NCBI GenBank assembly: GCA_903934035.1
Contig: CAIZMK010000252.1
Coordinates: 1-38,048, forward strand
Length of the DNA stretch: 38,048 nucleotides
Origin: an uncultured Methylococcaceae bacterium
Lineage (GTDB): Bacteria; Pseudomonadota; Gammaproteobacteria; Methylococcales; Methylomonadaceae
Direction: 5' to 3'
Below are positions 20,198 to 27,671 of this stretch, one piece after another. Within the stretch, counting starts at the first letter, position 1; the number at the start of each line of letters is the position of its first letter. Below the pieces are notes generated by a model. The model worked only from the letters and a program-made list of their open reading frames with translations, did no database searches and was not told where the DNA came from. Position numbers and translations under genes: made by a program.

Positions 20198-20308
20198 ATA
20201 TTATATTAAAGTCGCTTAGCTTGGGCCGCGTGCTTTTCGCAACCCAACATTTAGAAATAAAGTGTTGGGTTAACGATAGAGCCGTTAGCCCAACCTACCA
20301 AAATACAG
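20198..20308. repeat. Nested GTTGGGTT-type palindromes downstream of the porin
   Basis: AACCCAACA (20241-20249) and TGTTGGGTT (20263-20271) form a perfect 9-bp stem. The right arm can also pair with GCCCAACCTAC near 20288-20298 in an alternative hairpin. This is a REP-like motif related to the GTCGGGTTA family. No T-run suitable for porin termination on the minus strand is evident. Confidence 0.55.
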
Positions 20309-21796
20309 CTAAAACTCAAAATGCACGCGGCCATTAAAAAGTTCGACTGGGCCACGATCGGCATTAAATGCGGGATTAGCTAAATGTTGATAATCGAAGG
20401 TTATCCACGTTGAAGGTAACGCATGCCATTGGTAATAAATGTCAACGACCTGTTCAGGACTGTAATTGATAGCGCCATCACCAATAAAGCCGTCTATGCC
20501 GCCCATACTTAGAAACTTCACATGTTCTGGTGAAAGCCAACTGACAGCATAACCCAAACCGATAGAATCTTTTGCTCGTCCCCAGCGTGTTCCTTTCATA
20601 ATGCCACCGAAAGACAGTGACCTATCCGTTGAAGTATAAGAGTAAACTTCGGTTTTACCGTCAGAATACATCCCTCTAAAAAAAGTGCCGATGTCTTCGG
20701 TAATGCTCTGTTCTATATTGATACCAATACCCATTTTGATATTGGATTTTCTTGCCCAACAAAGATCTGGTGCGCTGGCATTGGGGTTCTCGTAATTAAA
20801 GGTCGTACAAGTCGTTGCATTTTTTCCGGTTGGGTCAGCTTGAAAAGCGCTGATTGCATCACTGAAGCTTCCAGATCGTTCCTCGTTTCTATAACCTAAA
20901 AGTTTAACCGCACCGGCTAAACCATAAAATTCATGCTTGTGTTCAAGTTCTATTTGATCACCGTAATGATTCCATAAATTAAGATTCCTAGACATCTCAT
21001 TCGGATCATAGGGGCCGGCAATCCTGGCAAAGCGAAAAGCCCAGTTATCAAAATATAACTCACCAGCAAAACCTGCGGTATAGCCACGGGCATCGGCTCC
21101 AAAATCATAAGCAGCATGGGTTAAAAAGGCCATGTTAGAAAATTGCCTACGTAAATCACCTGCATAGGTATTTTTATCAAAGATATCAAGGATACTAAAC
21201 GCACCTGCAGTAAAAACAAAGCGCCGACTAGAGACTGTACCCGCTAATTGCATAGGGCCGGAATTAACCGCGCTTTCAGTGCCACCCAATGAGAATGTTT
21301 GTCGATAAATAGCTCTTGAGGTGTACCAGTTAGCGCTTTGAGTGCCATTTTTTTGCAATTCAAAATTTGGAATGCTACCACCGATGCCTTTGAGTCCTGA
21401 AAAGGGCAGTTCTGAAACCATTTCTGGTGCATAATAAAATTCAGCACCTTTCCATGCTTTAACGCCAGCGTAAAAGGTGACTGTTGCCGTAAAGCCTAGT
21501 TCTGCATTCGGCGATAATGAGTTGGGCGTGTCATTTAGATTAGTATAAGCTGCAGGGAATGAGGGATGATAATTAGTGATATAAGTCCCTTGTGTATAGA
21601 GATTCCAGCGTTCATCTTCAATATTATGCCAATCACGATTCGCTAGTGCGCCCATCAGCGAAAAATCCTCATCATTGTTTAAATTAGGATAGTTTTCGGC
21701 GTGTGCTGTTAATGTTAAACAGCTAATAACTAACAAAATAATTTTTAAACAAGGCTGCCAGTTAAATGGCTTGAGCTGATTTTTTGTTGTAAACAT
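20309..21796 (-). CDS. OprB-family carbohydrate-selective porin
   Basis: An outer-membrane beta-barrel protein with a signal peptide: a basic N-terminus, the hydrophobic stretch CLKIILLVISCLTLT, and cleavage after AHA. The mature part is rich in alternating aromatic and polar strands. Its C-terminus, RVHFEF, ends in Phe as outer-membrane barrels do. WNLYTQGTYITNYHPSFPAAYTN-type sequence near the N-terminus and the C-terminal YYQWHALPSTWITFDYQHL followed by NPAFNADRGPVELFNGR are typical of the OprB family. The frame reaches ATG 21832; I prefer 21796 (MFTTKNQL), since neither has a clear ribosome-binding site. A Pho-box-like array lies upstream, suggesting phosphate control; the real substrate is unknown. 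Confidence 0.85.
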   Translation of the reverse strand: MFTTKNQLKPFNWQPCLKIILLVISCLTLTAHAENYPNLNNDEDFSLMGALANRDWHNIEDERWNLYTQGTYITNYHPSFPAAYTNLNDTPNSLSPNAELGFTATVTFYAGVKAWKGAEFYYAPEMVSELPFSGLKGIGGSIPNFELQKNGTQSANWYTSRAIYRQTFSLGGTESAVNSGPMQLAGTVSSRRFVFTAGAFSILDIFDKNTYAGDLRRQFSNMAFLTHAAYDFGADARGYTAGFAGELYFDNWAFRFARIAGPYDPNEMSRNLNLWNHYGDQIELEHKHEFYGLAGAVKLLGYRNEERSGSFSDAISAFQADPTGKNATTCTTFNYENPNASAPDLCWARKSNIKMGIGINIEQSITEDIGTFFRGMYSDGKTEVYSYTSTDRSLSFGGIMKGTRWGRAKDSIGLGYAVSWLSPEHVKFLSMGGIDGFIGDGAINYSPEQVVDIYYQWHALPSTWITFDYQHLANPAFNADRGPVELFNGRVHFEF

Positions 21797-21858
21797 ATCG
21801 TAATAAAAAGAGCGGGGAACAAAAAGCGTCATAGGGTTGTGCGATTAGGGATTAAAAC

Positions 21859-21906
21859 ATATTAATTTGTGCTTTATAACACAACACTGTTACAAGGTAG
21901 CGACAA
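21859..21906 (-). promoter_or_regulatory. Putative Pho box and -10 element for the porin
   Basis: On the minus strand, TTGTCGC, TTGTAAC and TTGTGTT begin at 21906, 21895 and 21884, exactly 11 bases apart. A TAATAT (21864-21859) lies about nine bases beyond the last 11-mer, the spacing expected for a PhoB-activated promoter. The block TACCTTGTAA is identical to one in the pstS Pho box (31015-31024). Individual half-sites match the CTGTCAT consensus only partly. Confidence 0.5.
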
Positions 21907-22622
21907 AATTTCAGGCTTTTAAATGTGCCACTGCTAAAATTAGATAGTCTAGGAATCGTATTAGAAATTGTCCTCATATTATGTTTTATACTTTTGTGTT
22001 GATTGATGAGAGTTATTCAAGCTTTGCCGAGCACTCAGAAAAGTTAGCTAAGCACTATTCAAAGCTAATAGAGCGTTCTTCTATGCTTGCTGAGTGCTCA
22101 GCAAGTTCGGCAAAGCCTTTGTTTTCATCGAGGAGTCCTCAGCGAAGCTACAATAATGCTCGGCAAGGCTTACTTAGCCCTTAGCAAGGTCTGAAGAGCC
22201 TTTTCGGTGATTGCTAAGGGCTAAGCAAGACTTCTGTAAGACTCATGAAGATTAAAAAAAGACTTAACATGCTTTCAAGAGCGCTCAGCAAGGTTAGTGT
22301 AATGCTCATCAATATGCGGCTAGCGTTTGGCAGTGTTCAAAGAGCATTATTTCAGCGTTGCATAACGCTCTATCAAGAGCAGGGCTTAGTTATTTAAGTC
22401 CACTTAAGGCTTAGCCATTCAGATGTATACCCAAATATTGATTAGTCTAATCGTCATGATTTATAAGCTTGTCACATAACCTTAAACTAACGTTCACGGA
22501 ATTGTCATAGTACAGATTTAATCTTTACATTGAAAAAGCTGTGTAAAAGACTGACGAAAACGCTAGTTGTAAAAGAGAGTGTCGCGGTCATTGCAGCGCC
22601 CTGTTAAGCTTAGGAGTAACCT
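21907..22622. other. Non-coding region between porin and PAP2 gene, containing degenerate repeats
   Basis: From about 22005 to 22400 the sequence is built from imperfect variants of GCTCAGCAAGG, GCTAAGCA and AAAGAGC on both strands. Perfect palindromes include CTTGCTGA/TCAGCAAG (22086-22105) and a 15-bp stem CTTAGCCCTTAGCAA/TTGCTAAGGGCTAAG (22173-22187 with 22211-22225). A 67-codon open frame at 21981-22184 runs through the repeats but has neither a ribosome-binding site nor a recognisable fold, and I do not call it. The last 200 bases presumably hold the PAP2 promoter. Confidence 0.6.
22173..22225. repeat. Long perfect hairpin in the degenerate-repeat region
   Basis: CTTAGCCCTTAGCAA (22173-22187) and TTGCTAAGGGCTAAG (22211-22225) form a perfect 15-bp stem with a 23-base loop. 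No T-run follows, so it is not a classical terminator. Confidence 0.75.
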
Positions 22623-23141
22623 ATGAAACTGTTCGCTTCCATCCATAAATATGATGTCTTTATTTTTACTTGGGTATTTAACAGACAAGCACACAGAGCA
22701 TTGTCTGAGTTTTGTCGTTACCTATCTAAAACCGGTGATGGTTTATATTACGTATTGATTGCCTTGTTACTCTATGCCTATGAAGGCGCAGGTAGTCCTT
22801 GTTTACGTGCTATTTTATTGGCTTTTCTAATAGAAAGACCGCTATATTCGATACTGAAAAAAGGTTTAAAACGCAATCGTCCACAGGCTGCCTTAGAAAA
22901 TTTCCACAGTATTATTATTCCTTCTGATCAATTTAGTTTCCCCTCAGGGCATACCTCGGCTGCCTTCATGATGGCTACTTTGCTCAGTTTTTATTTTCCA
23001 GTCTTAATGATGCCACTTTATGCGTGGGCTTTATGCGTGGGCTGCTCGCGAGTGATATTGGGAGTGCATTTCCCTACTGATATTTTGGCGGGTTCATTGT
23101 TAGGCATTAGTATTGCAATTTTTAGTTTAGGACAAATATGA
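22623..23141 (+). CDS. PAP2 superfamily membrane phosphatase
   Basis: A 172-residue integral membrane phosphatase with the full PAP2 active site: Lys79-x6-Arg86-Pro87 (KKGLKRNRP), Pro107-Ser-Gly-His110 (FPSGHTSAA), and Ser142-Arg143-x5-His149 ([12 protein letters not shown]). Family members remove phosphate from lipid pyrophosphates or phosphatidic-acid-type lipids at the periplasmic face. Several hydrophobic segments are visible (about 42-55, 61-77, 115-135, 155-170). An AGGAG ribosome-binding site precedes the ATG. Its stop overlaps the start of the following glycosyltransferase by four bases (ATGA), so the two are translationally coupled. Lipid substrate (undecaprenyl pyrophosphate, PGP or another) cannot be told. 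Confidence 0.92.
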   Translation: MKLFASIHKYDVFIFTWVFNRQAHRALSEFCRYLSKTGDGLYYVLIALLLYAYEGAGSPCLRAILLAFLIERPLYSILKKGLKRNRPQAALENFHSIIIPSDQFSFPSGHTSAAFMMATLLSFYFPVLMMPLYAWALCVGCSRVILGVHFPTDILAGSLLGISIAIFSLGQI

Positions 23142-24178
23142 AGATATTTTATGGCGTACAAGGAACAGGTAATGGCCATATTACCCGTGCAAGAGTTATG
23201 GCTAGAGAACTCTATGAGGCAGGTATTGAAGTTGATTTTCAATTTACCGGTAGACCTGCCGAGCAATATTTTGAGATGGACATCTTCAAAGATTATCAAG
23301 TTCGCACGGGTTTAACGTTTAATACTCATAAAGGTCAGGTTAAATACTTAAAAACAGCATTAGAAGCTAAGCCACGTACTTTGATGAATGATATTAATTC
23401 ATTGGATTTAAGTGCTTATGATTTAGTTATTAGTGATTTTGAACCGGTGACATCATGGGCTGGCAGGAAGCAAAAAAGAACCGTGTTGGGTATTGGTCAT
23501 CAATATGCGTTTAATCATACTATTCCTAGGGAAGGTTCCGACCCTATTGCTAATCAAGTCATGAAATATTTTGCGCCTGCTCATGTGGGTGTAGGTTTGC
23601 ATTGGCATCACTTTGGTCAGCCTATTTTGCCACCCGTGATTGAAACCCCTGAAACGCCCAAAAGTATCATTAAAAATAAAATCATCGTTTATTTGCCTTT
23701 CGAAGATCAAAACGAAGTCGTTGCTTTATTAGCGCCCTTTACCGACTTTAGTTTTCAGGTCTATGCGCCAGTTGTGGTCGAGTCAAAATATGCTCACATT
23801 GTGGTTAACCCTCTTTCTCGAGATGCTTTTCAAAAAGATTTATATGATTCTGCAGGTATCATTAGTAATGCCGGTTTTGAGTTAGCCAGTGAAGCTTTGC
23901 AACTTGGTAAAAAGATACTCGCTAAACCATTACATGCACAAATGGAGCAAATTTCTAATGCCGCTGCCCTTAAGCAATTGGGTTATGGACAAACTATGAA
24001 TGATTTAGATGCCTCGGTTATTAAGCATTGGCTACAGGATGAGCGCGCTATAAAAATCAGTTACCCAAATATTGCCAAGGTATTGGTGCAATGGATACAA
24101 GACGGTATGCCAACTATGGATGCCGATTTTATCGAAGCTATTTGGAATACAGTTAACGTTGAGCATATTAGTCTTTAA
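23138..24178 (+). CDS. MJ1255/VC2487-type glycosyltransferase
   Basis: A 346-residue GT-B-like protein of the MJ1255/VC2487 family. The N-terminus [20 protein letters not shown] contains the glycine-rich GxGxGHxxR donor loop typical of MurG-like enzymes. The C-terminal half has [20 protein letters not shown] (residues about 246-265), the NAGxxSxxEAL-type motif for nucleotide-sugar binding. No membrane segment is visible, so a peripheral cytoplasmic-side enzyme is expected. The start ATG overlaps the PAP2 stop. The pair suggests glycosylation of a lipid with associated lipid-phosphate turnover; acceptor and sugar are unknown. Confidence 0.88.
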   Translation: MKIFYGVQGTGNGHITRARVMARELYEAGIEVDFQFTGRPAEQYFEMDIFKDYQVRTGLTFNTHKGQVKYLKTALEAKPRTLMNDINSLDLSAYDLVISDFEPVTSWAGRKQKRTVLGIGHQYAFNHTIPREGSDPIANQVMKYFAPAHVGVGLHWHHFGQPILPPVIETPETPKSIIKNKIIVYLPFEDQNEVVALLAPFTDFSFQVYAPVVVESKYAHIVVNPLSRDAFQKDLYDSAGIISNAGFELASEALQLGKKILAKPLHAQMEQISNAAALKQLGYGQTMNDLDASVIKHWLQDERAIKISYPNIAKVLVQWIQDGMPTMDADFIEAIWNTVNVEHISL

Positions 24179-24270
24179 ATCTAGATTATTCTTAACATTC
24201 CTCTTAAAAGTAAATTAAAGGTAAAAAAATTCTGTCTGATTCTTAAACTAAATAGCTAGGAGACTTATCA

Positions 24271-25029
24271 ATGCCAAGAAAAAATGCCATTAAAAGTTAC
24301 GAAAAAGAAGTGTTTAATCGTAGAAGTCGCCGTAATATAACAAAAAACTGTGTATCTGAAGAGTTTGAGTTGCTTGACCTTGTTGATTTTAGAACAGAAA
24401 GAAAGGCTTATGCGCCCATAGAGCCAATGACCAAGGCGCAAGGCATTTATATGAACGCCATTATGGAAAATATAATTACCTTCGGCATTGGTCCTGCCGG
24501 TACAGGAAAAAGTTATGTGGTTGCAGGTTTAGCCGCAGACTTATTAAGAGAGAAGAAAATAGAACGTATTATTTTGACTAGACCTGGCGTTGAGGCGGGT
24601 GAGAAGTTCGGTTTTATCCCCGGCGAACTTGAAGATAAATACGCACCTTACATAGAACCTTTTAGGCAAATTTTTAATGATCGCCTAGGGCGCTCACAAG
24701 TTGATTACCTTATAAAACATAAACGTATCAGTGCTTCCCCTCTGGCCTTTATGCGCGGCCAAACCTTTAAGAATTGTTGGGCTATTTTGGATGAAGCTCA
24801 AAACACCACACCTAGCCAGATGAAGCTTTTTCTAACGCGCATCGGTGAAAACTGTAAAGTCATCATTGATGGCGATATAGAGCAGAAAGATATTTCCATG
24901 CAATCTGGGCTTTCAGATGCCGTTCATCGACTCAGACATACTAAAAAAGTCAGCGTGGTAGAATTTGGTATTGATGATGTCGTGCGTTCAGGCATCGTTA
25001 AAGAAGTGCTTAGGGCTTATTCTAATTAA
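24271..25029 (+). CDS. PhoH family ATPase
   Basis: A 252-residue cytoplasmic P-loop ATPase similar to E. coli PhoH. Walker A is GPAGTGKS (74-81), and Walker B is AILDEAQN with Asp174-Glu175. Other family blocks are ILTRPGVEAGEKFGFIPGEL (101-120), FMRGQTFKNCW and MKLFLTRIGENCKVIIDGD. The basic N-terminus (PRKNAIKSYEKEVFNRRSRR) resembles that of E. coli PhoH. The related PhoH2 proteins have RNA helicase/RNase activity through a PIN domain, which is absent here. In E. coli phoH responds to phosphate starvation; no good Pho box is visible in the 92 bases upstream. A TAGGAGA ribosome-binding site precedes the ATG. Confidence 0.92.
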   Translation: MPRKNAIKSYEKEVFNRRSRRNITKNCVSEEFELLDLVDFRTERKAYAPIEPMTKAQGIYMNAIMENIITFGIGPAGTGKSYVVAGLAADLLREKKIERIILTRPGVEAGEKFGFIPGELEDKYAPYIEPFRQIFNDRLGRSQVDYLIKHKRISASPLAFMRGQTFKNCWAILDEAQNTTPSQMKLFLTRIGENCKVIIDGDIEQKDISMQSGLSDAVHRLRHTKKVSVVEFGIDDVVRSGIVKEVLRAYSN

Positions 25030-25044
25030 TAATATTGTAGTATC

Positions 25045-25335
25045 GTAGGCCGGAATAAAGCCTCTAAGTGCAGCGCATGATGGCATTTCCGGCACAGAAG
25101 AGCTGTTTATGCCGGAAACGCTTTACTCGCTTACGAGACTGTGAAAGTATTATGACTTTAGCTTCCCCCTTTGTAAAAGGGGGATCGAGGGGGATTTTAT
25201 TAAGTTATAGGTTATTGATATTTAATAATAATTTTTTAATAGATCAAATCTCCCCTAACCCCTCTTTGCTAAAGAGGGGAATAAAAAGAATACTTTCACA
25301 GTCTCTTACGCTCATAAAGTCTTATTCCGGCCTAC
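25045..25335. repeat. Resident GTAGGCCGGAATAA palindrome, interrupted by MITE copy 2
   Basis: The left end GTAGGCCGGAATAA (from 25045) is the inverse of the right end TTATTCCGGCCTAC (ending 25335). An inner hairpin CCGGAA (25112-25117), CTTTA (25121-25125) / TAAAG (25315-25319), TTCCGG (25325-25330) has its loop split by the MITE. A related uninterrupted unit lies at 26634-26682 in the opposite orientation. Confidence 0.75.
25135..25305 (+). mobile_element. MITE-like element, copy 2
   Basis: A 171-bp element with the same 17-bp terminal inverted repeats as copy 1 and the same two internal hairpins. It is flanked by TTAC at 25131-25134 and again at 25306-25309, a 4-bp direct duplication. Removing the element and one TTAC restores a sequence that aligns with the repeat unit at 26634-26682. 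It is non-coding; an open frame crossing it has no recognisable product. Confidence 0.92.
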
Positions 25336-25433
25336 ATTACAACTATTACTTTGTGATACCGTACGGACTCTTATCAAGTTGACAGCCAGCTTTCTTTGCC
25401 AATCCCCTTTACTAAACATTAACCTAAATCCCT

Positions 25434-26504
25434 ATGTCACTTACCCTGCAAGCTCGCGCAAGATTTATCGGTGCTGTTATTTTATTCTGCTTAGGTGCTT
25501 GGGTTTTACATGCTTACCTAAGTTACTTAGCTTGGGCGGTGGTCTTAGGCATTTGTACGTGGCCTCTTTATCAACGATTAATAAAGGACAATGCTGAGCA
25601 GGGACAATCAAATTGGGCGGCTTGGTTATTAACAGTAGTAATTGCCCTGATAATATTGGCACCTGTGAGTTATGGTTTGTTGCGCTTAGCGCAAGAGGCG
25701 CAAGCAATGTCTCAATTACTCACTGATGTAAAAAGTATCGATATTCCGCCGCCAGCTTGGCTGACGTCACTGCCTGTTGTTGGCTTATGGCTACAACAAA
25801 GTTGGCTAACTTTGGTCAATAGTTCAACAGTTCATCATGATATCTTGCAATGGTTGAGTAATAGTCATGCAGGTGCATATAGTCAGCATATTGCTGGCCA
25901 TTTAGTGCATTATTTCTTCGGCTTTTTTATCTTATTGGTTGCTTTGTTTAGTGTTTATCAGTTTGGTGTTTATTTAGTCGAAAAAACGCTGAGCAGTCAT
26001 CGATATATCTTCGGAGCTCAAAGCTTACGCTATATACACCATGCGACAGCGACTCTGCGTTCTACAGTTAATGGCTTATTGTTAATAGGAATTGCTAAAG
26101 GCTTATTATTGGGGGCAGCTTACGGATTGGTTGGTTTAAGTCATCCTGCCATGTTAGGTGCTATAACAGGCATTTTTGCGATGATTCCTTATGCAGCAAA
26201 ATTAATATTTACTAGTTGTGCCTTGGTGTTAATGGTTAACGGCGAACCATTGTTAGGTAGCGGTTTATTTGTATACGGGATGATATTAACGCTGATTGCA
26301 GACAATTATGTGCGTCCGATACTGATCGGTAAAGCAGTGCAATTACCGTTTATATGGACCTTATTAGGCATATTCGGTGGTATGGAATGTTTTGGATTAT
26401 TAGGTTTGTTTTTGGGGCCAGCACTCATGGCTGTGCTTATTTCTATTTGGAGAGATTGGGTAGAACTTATTAATAAACCAGAGTCAGATCTAAGATCGTC
26501 ATAA
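25434..26504 (+). CDS. AI-2E family transporter (PerM/YdiK-type permease)
   Basis: A 356-residue polytopic inner-membrane protein. Two hydrophobic segments open the protein (about 10-30 and 25-45), followed by one near 63-83. After a soluble stretch with amphipathic helices (about 85-155) come further membrane segments from 160 onward. The C-terminal part with GAITGIFAMIPYAAKLI, then DNYVRPILIGKAVQLP and LGIFGGMECFGLLGLFLGP is the diagnostic core of the AI-2E family. Substrates differ between members (AI-2 export, sodium/proton exchange), so none is assigned. It stands alone between repeat-rich intervals. Confidence 0.9.
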   Translation: MSLTLQARARFIGAVILFCLGAWVLHAYLSYLAWAVVLGICTWPLYQRLIKDNAEQGQSNWAAWLLTVVIALIILAPVSYGLLRLAQEAQAMSQLLTDVKSIDIPPPAWLTSLPVVGLWLQQSWLTLVNSSTVHHDILQWLSNSHAGAYSQHIAGHLVHYFFGFFILLVALFSVYQFGVYLVEKTLSSHRYIFGAQSLRYIHHATATLRSTVNGLLLIGIAKGLLLGAAYGLVGLSHPAMLGAITGIFAMIPYAAKLIFTSCALVLMVNGEPLLGSGLFVYGMILTLIADNYVRPILIGKAVQLPFIWTLLGIFGGMECFGLLGLFLGPALMAVLISIWRDWVELINKPESDLRSS

Positions 26505-26520
26505 TACATTGGGTAGCTTT

Positions 26521-26639
26521 TAGGTCGGGTTAGCGATAGCGTAACCCGACAGAACGCGCAATAAATGCTTGGCTTAAGCTATCGCTACGCCAAGCAACAA
26601 AACTCGTGAGTTTTGACTCCATTACAAAGGTTTGTAGGC
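26521..26639. repeat. 119-bp direct repeat, copy 1 (contains REP-like hairpin 3)
   Basis: This unit starts TAGGTCGGGTTAGCG and ends at AAAGGTTTGTAGGC. It matches 26771-26889 with about three differences over 119 bases. It contains the GTCGGGTTA/TAACCCGAC hairpin (26524-26550) and a second palindrome (GCTTGGC...GCCAAGC), plus AACTCGTGAGTT. No gene is visible. Confidence 0.9.
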
Positions 26640-26770
26640 CGGAATAAGACTTTACGAGCGTAGTGAGTAAAGCGTTTCCGGCATCGGCAGTGCTCCTGTG
26701 CCGGAAACGCAACGTATCAATAAACGAATGTACAGGACGAATCTGTCGCCCCTACAAGGTACTACTTTTG
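26634..26770. repeat. Mosaic of palindromic repeats including an unoccupied GTAGGCCGGAATAA unit
   Basis: The segment 26634-26682 is the inverse of the resident repeat split by MITE copy 2 and lacks the MITE. It continues into GGCATCGGCAGTGCTCCTGTGCCGG, a GC-rich hairpin, and a short CAGGACGAATCTGTCGCCCC motif. No coding sequence is evident. Confidence 0.7.
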
Positions 26771-26889
26771 TAGGTCGGGTTAGCGGTAGCGTAACCCGAC
26801 AGGACGCGCAATAAATGCTTGGCTTACGCTATCGCTACGCCAAGCAACAAAACTCGTGAGTTTTGACTCCATTACAAAGGTTTGTAGGC
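26771..26889. repeat. 119-bp direct repeat, copy 2 (contains REP-like hairpin 4)
   Basis: A second copy of the unit at 26521, in the same orientation 250 bases downstream, with differences such as GCGGTAGC for GCGATAGC. The GTCGGGTTA/TAACCCGAC hairpin is at 26774-26800. It ends about 20 bases from the alpha/beta hydrolase stop. Confidence 0.9.
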
Positions 26890-26909
26890 GTGAATGTTAC
26901 TTATTTAAT

Positions 26910-27671
26910 CTACACCAACCAATCCTTTAATTGCATAACTACCCAATCACCCGCATCAAGGGTTAAATCATGTCCTGCACTGGGATGGCTGCGGAGTTCT
27001 AGTTGCCATTGTTTTTGTATAGCCATTGAACAAAGAGGCGAGACTAGCCTATCTTGAAGGCTATTAAGCAATAAAACAGGGCAGGGTGGTTCACTCTTAC
27101 TCGGTTTGTAAGTCGCTGCTGCACAAATCTGCTGAAGACTATTTTTAAAGCTGATGGGCTGTTCGGATTGAATGGTTTCCCATTCTAATAAAATAGACTG
27201 ATCGTCAGCGCGACTATTACTGGTTAGTTGTAATATTTTTGCTTCTTTCTGTTTGATATTGCGCGTCACTGCTAGACTAAGAAATTGTTGGTAACTTTGC
27301 CAGCGTAGCCTTTGGTAAAAAGGACTTAAGTTCGAAAAACTGGTATTCATGAGAGTGGCTGTAGCAATATCTTTGGGATAACATTGCATCCATTCCCATG
27401 CCACCATTCCACCTAGTGATAGAGCAAGTATGTTGACGGGTTGCTGTAAATAGCCCTTATCTAGGGCTTGGGCTCGAAGCTGGTGGCAGATAGCTTGAAT
27501 GCTATTAGGACTGGTTTCTTGATAAAAGCGGCCAGTGCCAGGTAGATCCAATAAGTTTATTTCATCCTCAGGAAATATGGCTTGGAGTTGTACTATAAAA
27601 GCACCCCAGTGTCTTGATTCACGAGCTAAACCCCTGAGCAATATCCAGCGCTGTCCTGTTAAGTTATTCAT
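26910..27671 (-). CDS. Alpha/beta hydrolase
   Basis: A 253-residue alpha/beta-hydrolase fold protein, probably cytoplasmic. The likely catalytic triad is Ser85 in LALSLGGM, Asp207 in LQDRLVSP and His234 in SAGHDLTL. The nucleophile elbow is A-x-S-x-G rather than the usual G-x-S-x-G. LLRGLARESRHWGAF near the N-terminus is the HG-like oxyanion region, with RG where HG is common. Its ATG lies inside the end of the M14 peptidase gene (8-base overlap ATGAATAA), so the two are co-translated. BioH-like and other esterase families are possible; the substrate is unknown. Confidence 0.85.
   Translation of the reverse strand: MNNLTGQRWILLRGLARESRHWGAFIVQLQAIFPEDEINLLDLPGTGRFYQETSPNSIQAICHQLRAQALDKGYLQQPVNILALSLGGMVAWEWMQCYPKDIATATLMNTSFSNLSPFYQRLRWQSYQQFLSLAVTRNIKQKEAKILQLTSNSRADDQSILLEWETIQSEQPISFKNSLQQICAAATYKPSKSEPPCPVLLLNSLQDRLVSPLCSMAIQKQWQLELRSHPSAGHDLTLDAGDWVVMQLKDWLV

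Noticed and set aside
21981-22184. 67-codon open frame in the degenerate-repeat region
   Set aside because: It is composed of the repeat words, has no ribosome-binding site and no recognisable domain or hydrophobic pattern.
22086-22225. CRISPR array in the repeat region before the PAP2 gene
   Set aside because: The units are degenerate, in both orientations and irregularly spaced, with no cas gene nearby.
22500-22535. TTGTCAT upstream of the PAP2 gene as a possible Pho box
   Set aside because: The heptamers at +11 and +22 match poorly (three and four of seven), and no proper -10 follows.
25068-25382. 104-codon open frame crossing MITE copy 2
   Set aside because: Most of the predicted protein is MITE sequence, and a similar frame is found in copy 3 without any shared flanking coding sequence.
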